Origin: JAJPJE01 sp963724985
GTDB taxonomy: Bacteria > Acidobacteriota > Terriglobia > Terriglobales > Acidobacteriaceae
Length of the DNA: 64,000 nt
NCBI GenBank assembly: GCA_963724985.1
Contig: CAVRWV010000033.1
Span: 558,001 to 622,000, forward strand
Reading direction: 5' to 3'
A model generated the notes under the pieces. The model worked only from the letters and a program-made list of their open reading frames with translations, was not told where the DNA came from and made no database searches. Made by a program: the position numbers and the translations under genes. Within the stretch, counting starts at the first letter, position 1; every line of letters begins with the position of its first letter. Of the stretch, positions 63,767 through 64,000 are shown one piece after another.

Positions 63767-64000
63767 TCAATTTCCGGCCGTCGAAGCCCGTACCTGCCCG
63801 GCGCCTTTGCCGTACATTGCTGCCGTCACGATGCCGTAGATGACCACGCTGAAAAATTCCAGGCCGATCTGTTTCAGTGTGATGCCCAGGGGCCACGGCT
63901 GTACCGTGTAGTAGATGAGGTACATCGGGACCGAAGTCAGTGCCCACACCGCGATTCCGAAACGAATGCCCTGTCCCAGCCACGGAGTTCCCGGCTTCGC
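63767..64000 (-). CDS. Membrane protein, partial (runs off the right edge)
   Basis: The last 78 residues of a gene whose start is beyond 64000. In frame from the edge: KPGTPWLGQGIRFGIAVWAL, then two hydrophobic stretches (TSVPMYLIYYTVQPWPLG; LEFFSVVIYGIVTAAMYGKG). At least two membrane spans and a short polar tail. Family not identified. Confidence 0.6.
   Translation of the reverse strand, partial: AKPGTPWLGQGIRFGIAVWALTSVPMYLIYYTVQPWPLGITLKQIGLEFFSVVIYGIVTAAMYGKGAGQVRASTAGN

Noticed and set aside
1..64000. tRNA, rRNA, CRISPR array, insertion sequence, phage or toxin-antitoxin genes
   Set aside because: Looked for and not recognised; no transposase, Cas, integrase or repeat-spacer pattern was seen.

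Overview
The window looks like chromosomal DNA of a soil-type Acidobacteriota (Terriglobia/Koribacter-like). This is inferred from the mix of families, not from a marker gene: ECF sigma + zinc-finger anti-sigma + DUF3106 module, DUF3147-like pair, hopanoid radical-SAM gene hpnH, Bacteroidetes/Acidobacteria-type HMG-CoA lyase, Tat-exported isoquinoline-oxidoreductase-like pair, and moderately GC-rich DNA with palindromic intergenic repeats. No rRNA, tRNA, CRISPR array, transposase or prophage gene was recognised.

Layout. 0-6 kb: PhzF-like protein, lone receiver, PilT ATPase, Ser-rich secreted protein, and the sigma/anti-sigma/DUF3106 operon. 6-16.5 kb (minus strand): an amino-acid degradation block holding proline dehydrogenase, histidine ammonia-lyase, a leucine-type set (two enoyl-CoA hydratases, acyl-CoA carboxylase beta, HMG-CoA lyase, thioesterase) and a B12-binding mutase subunit. 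Its catalytic partner, methylmalonyl-CoA mutase, lies at 22.9-24.7 kb. 16.5-22.7 kb: AlkA glycosylase divergent from an EamA transporter, two small DUF3147-like membrane proteins, a B12-binding radical SAM protein, VOC and AraC proteins. 25-35 kb: pirin and its probable MarR regulator (matching palindromes), LysR, a patatin-porin, MarC, BON, GAF and RsbW-like proteins, and a secreted glutathione peroxidase. 35-48 kb: PEP carboxylase, HpnB, M28-like lipoprotein, iorAB, cytoplasmic glutathione peroxidase, HpnH and two uncharacterised followers. 48.6-52.4 kb: an araD / Fuc-Ara isomerase / araB operon behind a LacI-type palindrome. 53-57.6 kb: GNAT, LarB, ChaN-like, UbiX, YciI. 57.7-64 kb: secreted GH2 exo-glucosaminidase-like enzyme, PAS sensor kinase, and two small proteins, the last cut by the window edge.

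A major caveat is that at least 13 genes carry one to three single-base frameshifts while both flanks keep intact family motifs. This reads as uncorrected sequencing indels rather than true decay. Coordinates for those genes span the whole reconstructed gene and the approximate shift positions are given.

The most interesting signals are regulatory sequence patterns (MarR/pirin palindromes, a 9-bp inverted repeat, an 8-bp tandem array and a LacI-like operator), repeat families bracketing genes, a sensor kinase lacking its phospho-acceptor His, an M28 homologue lacking its catalytic Glu pair, and uncharacterised genes tied to hpnH and to the B12 mutase subunit. I did not find a clearly new multi-gene defence or mobile system.
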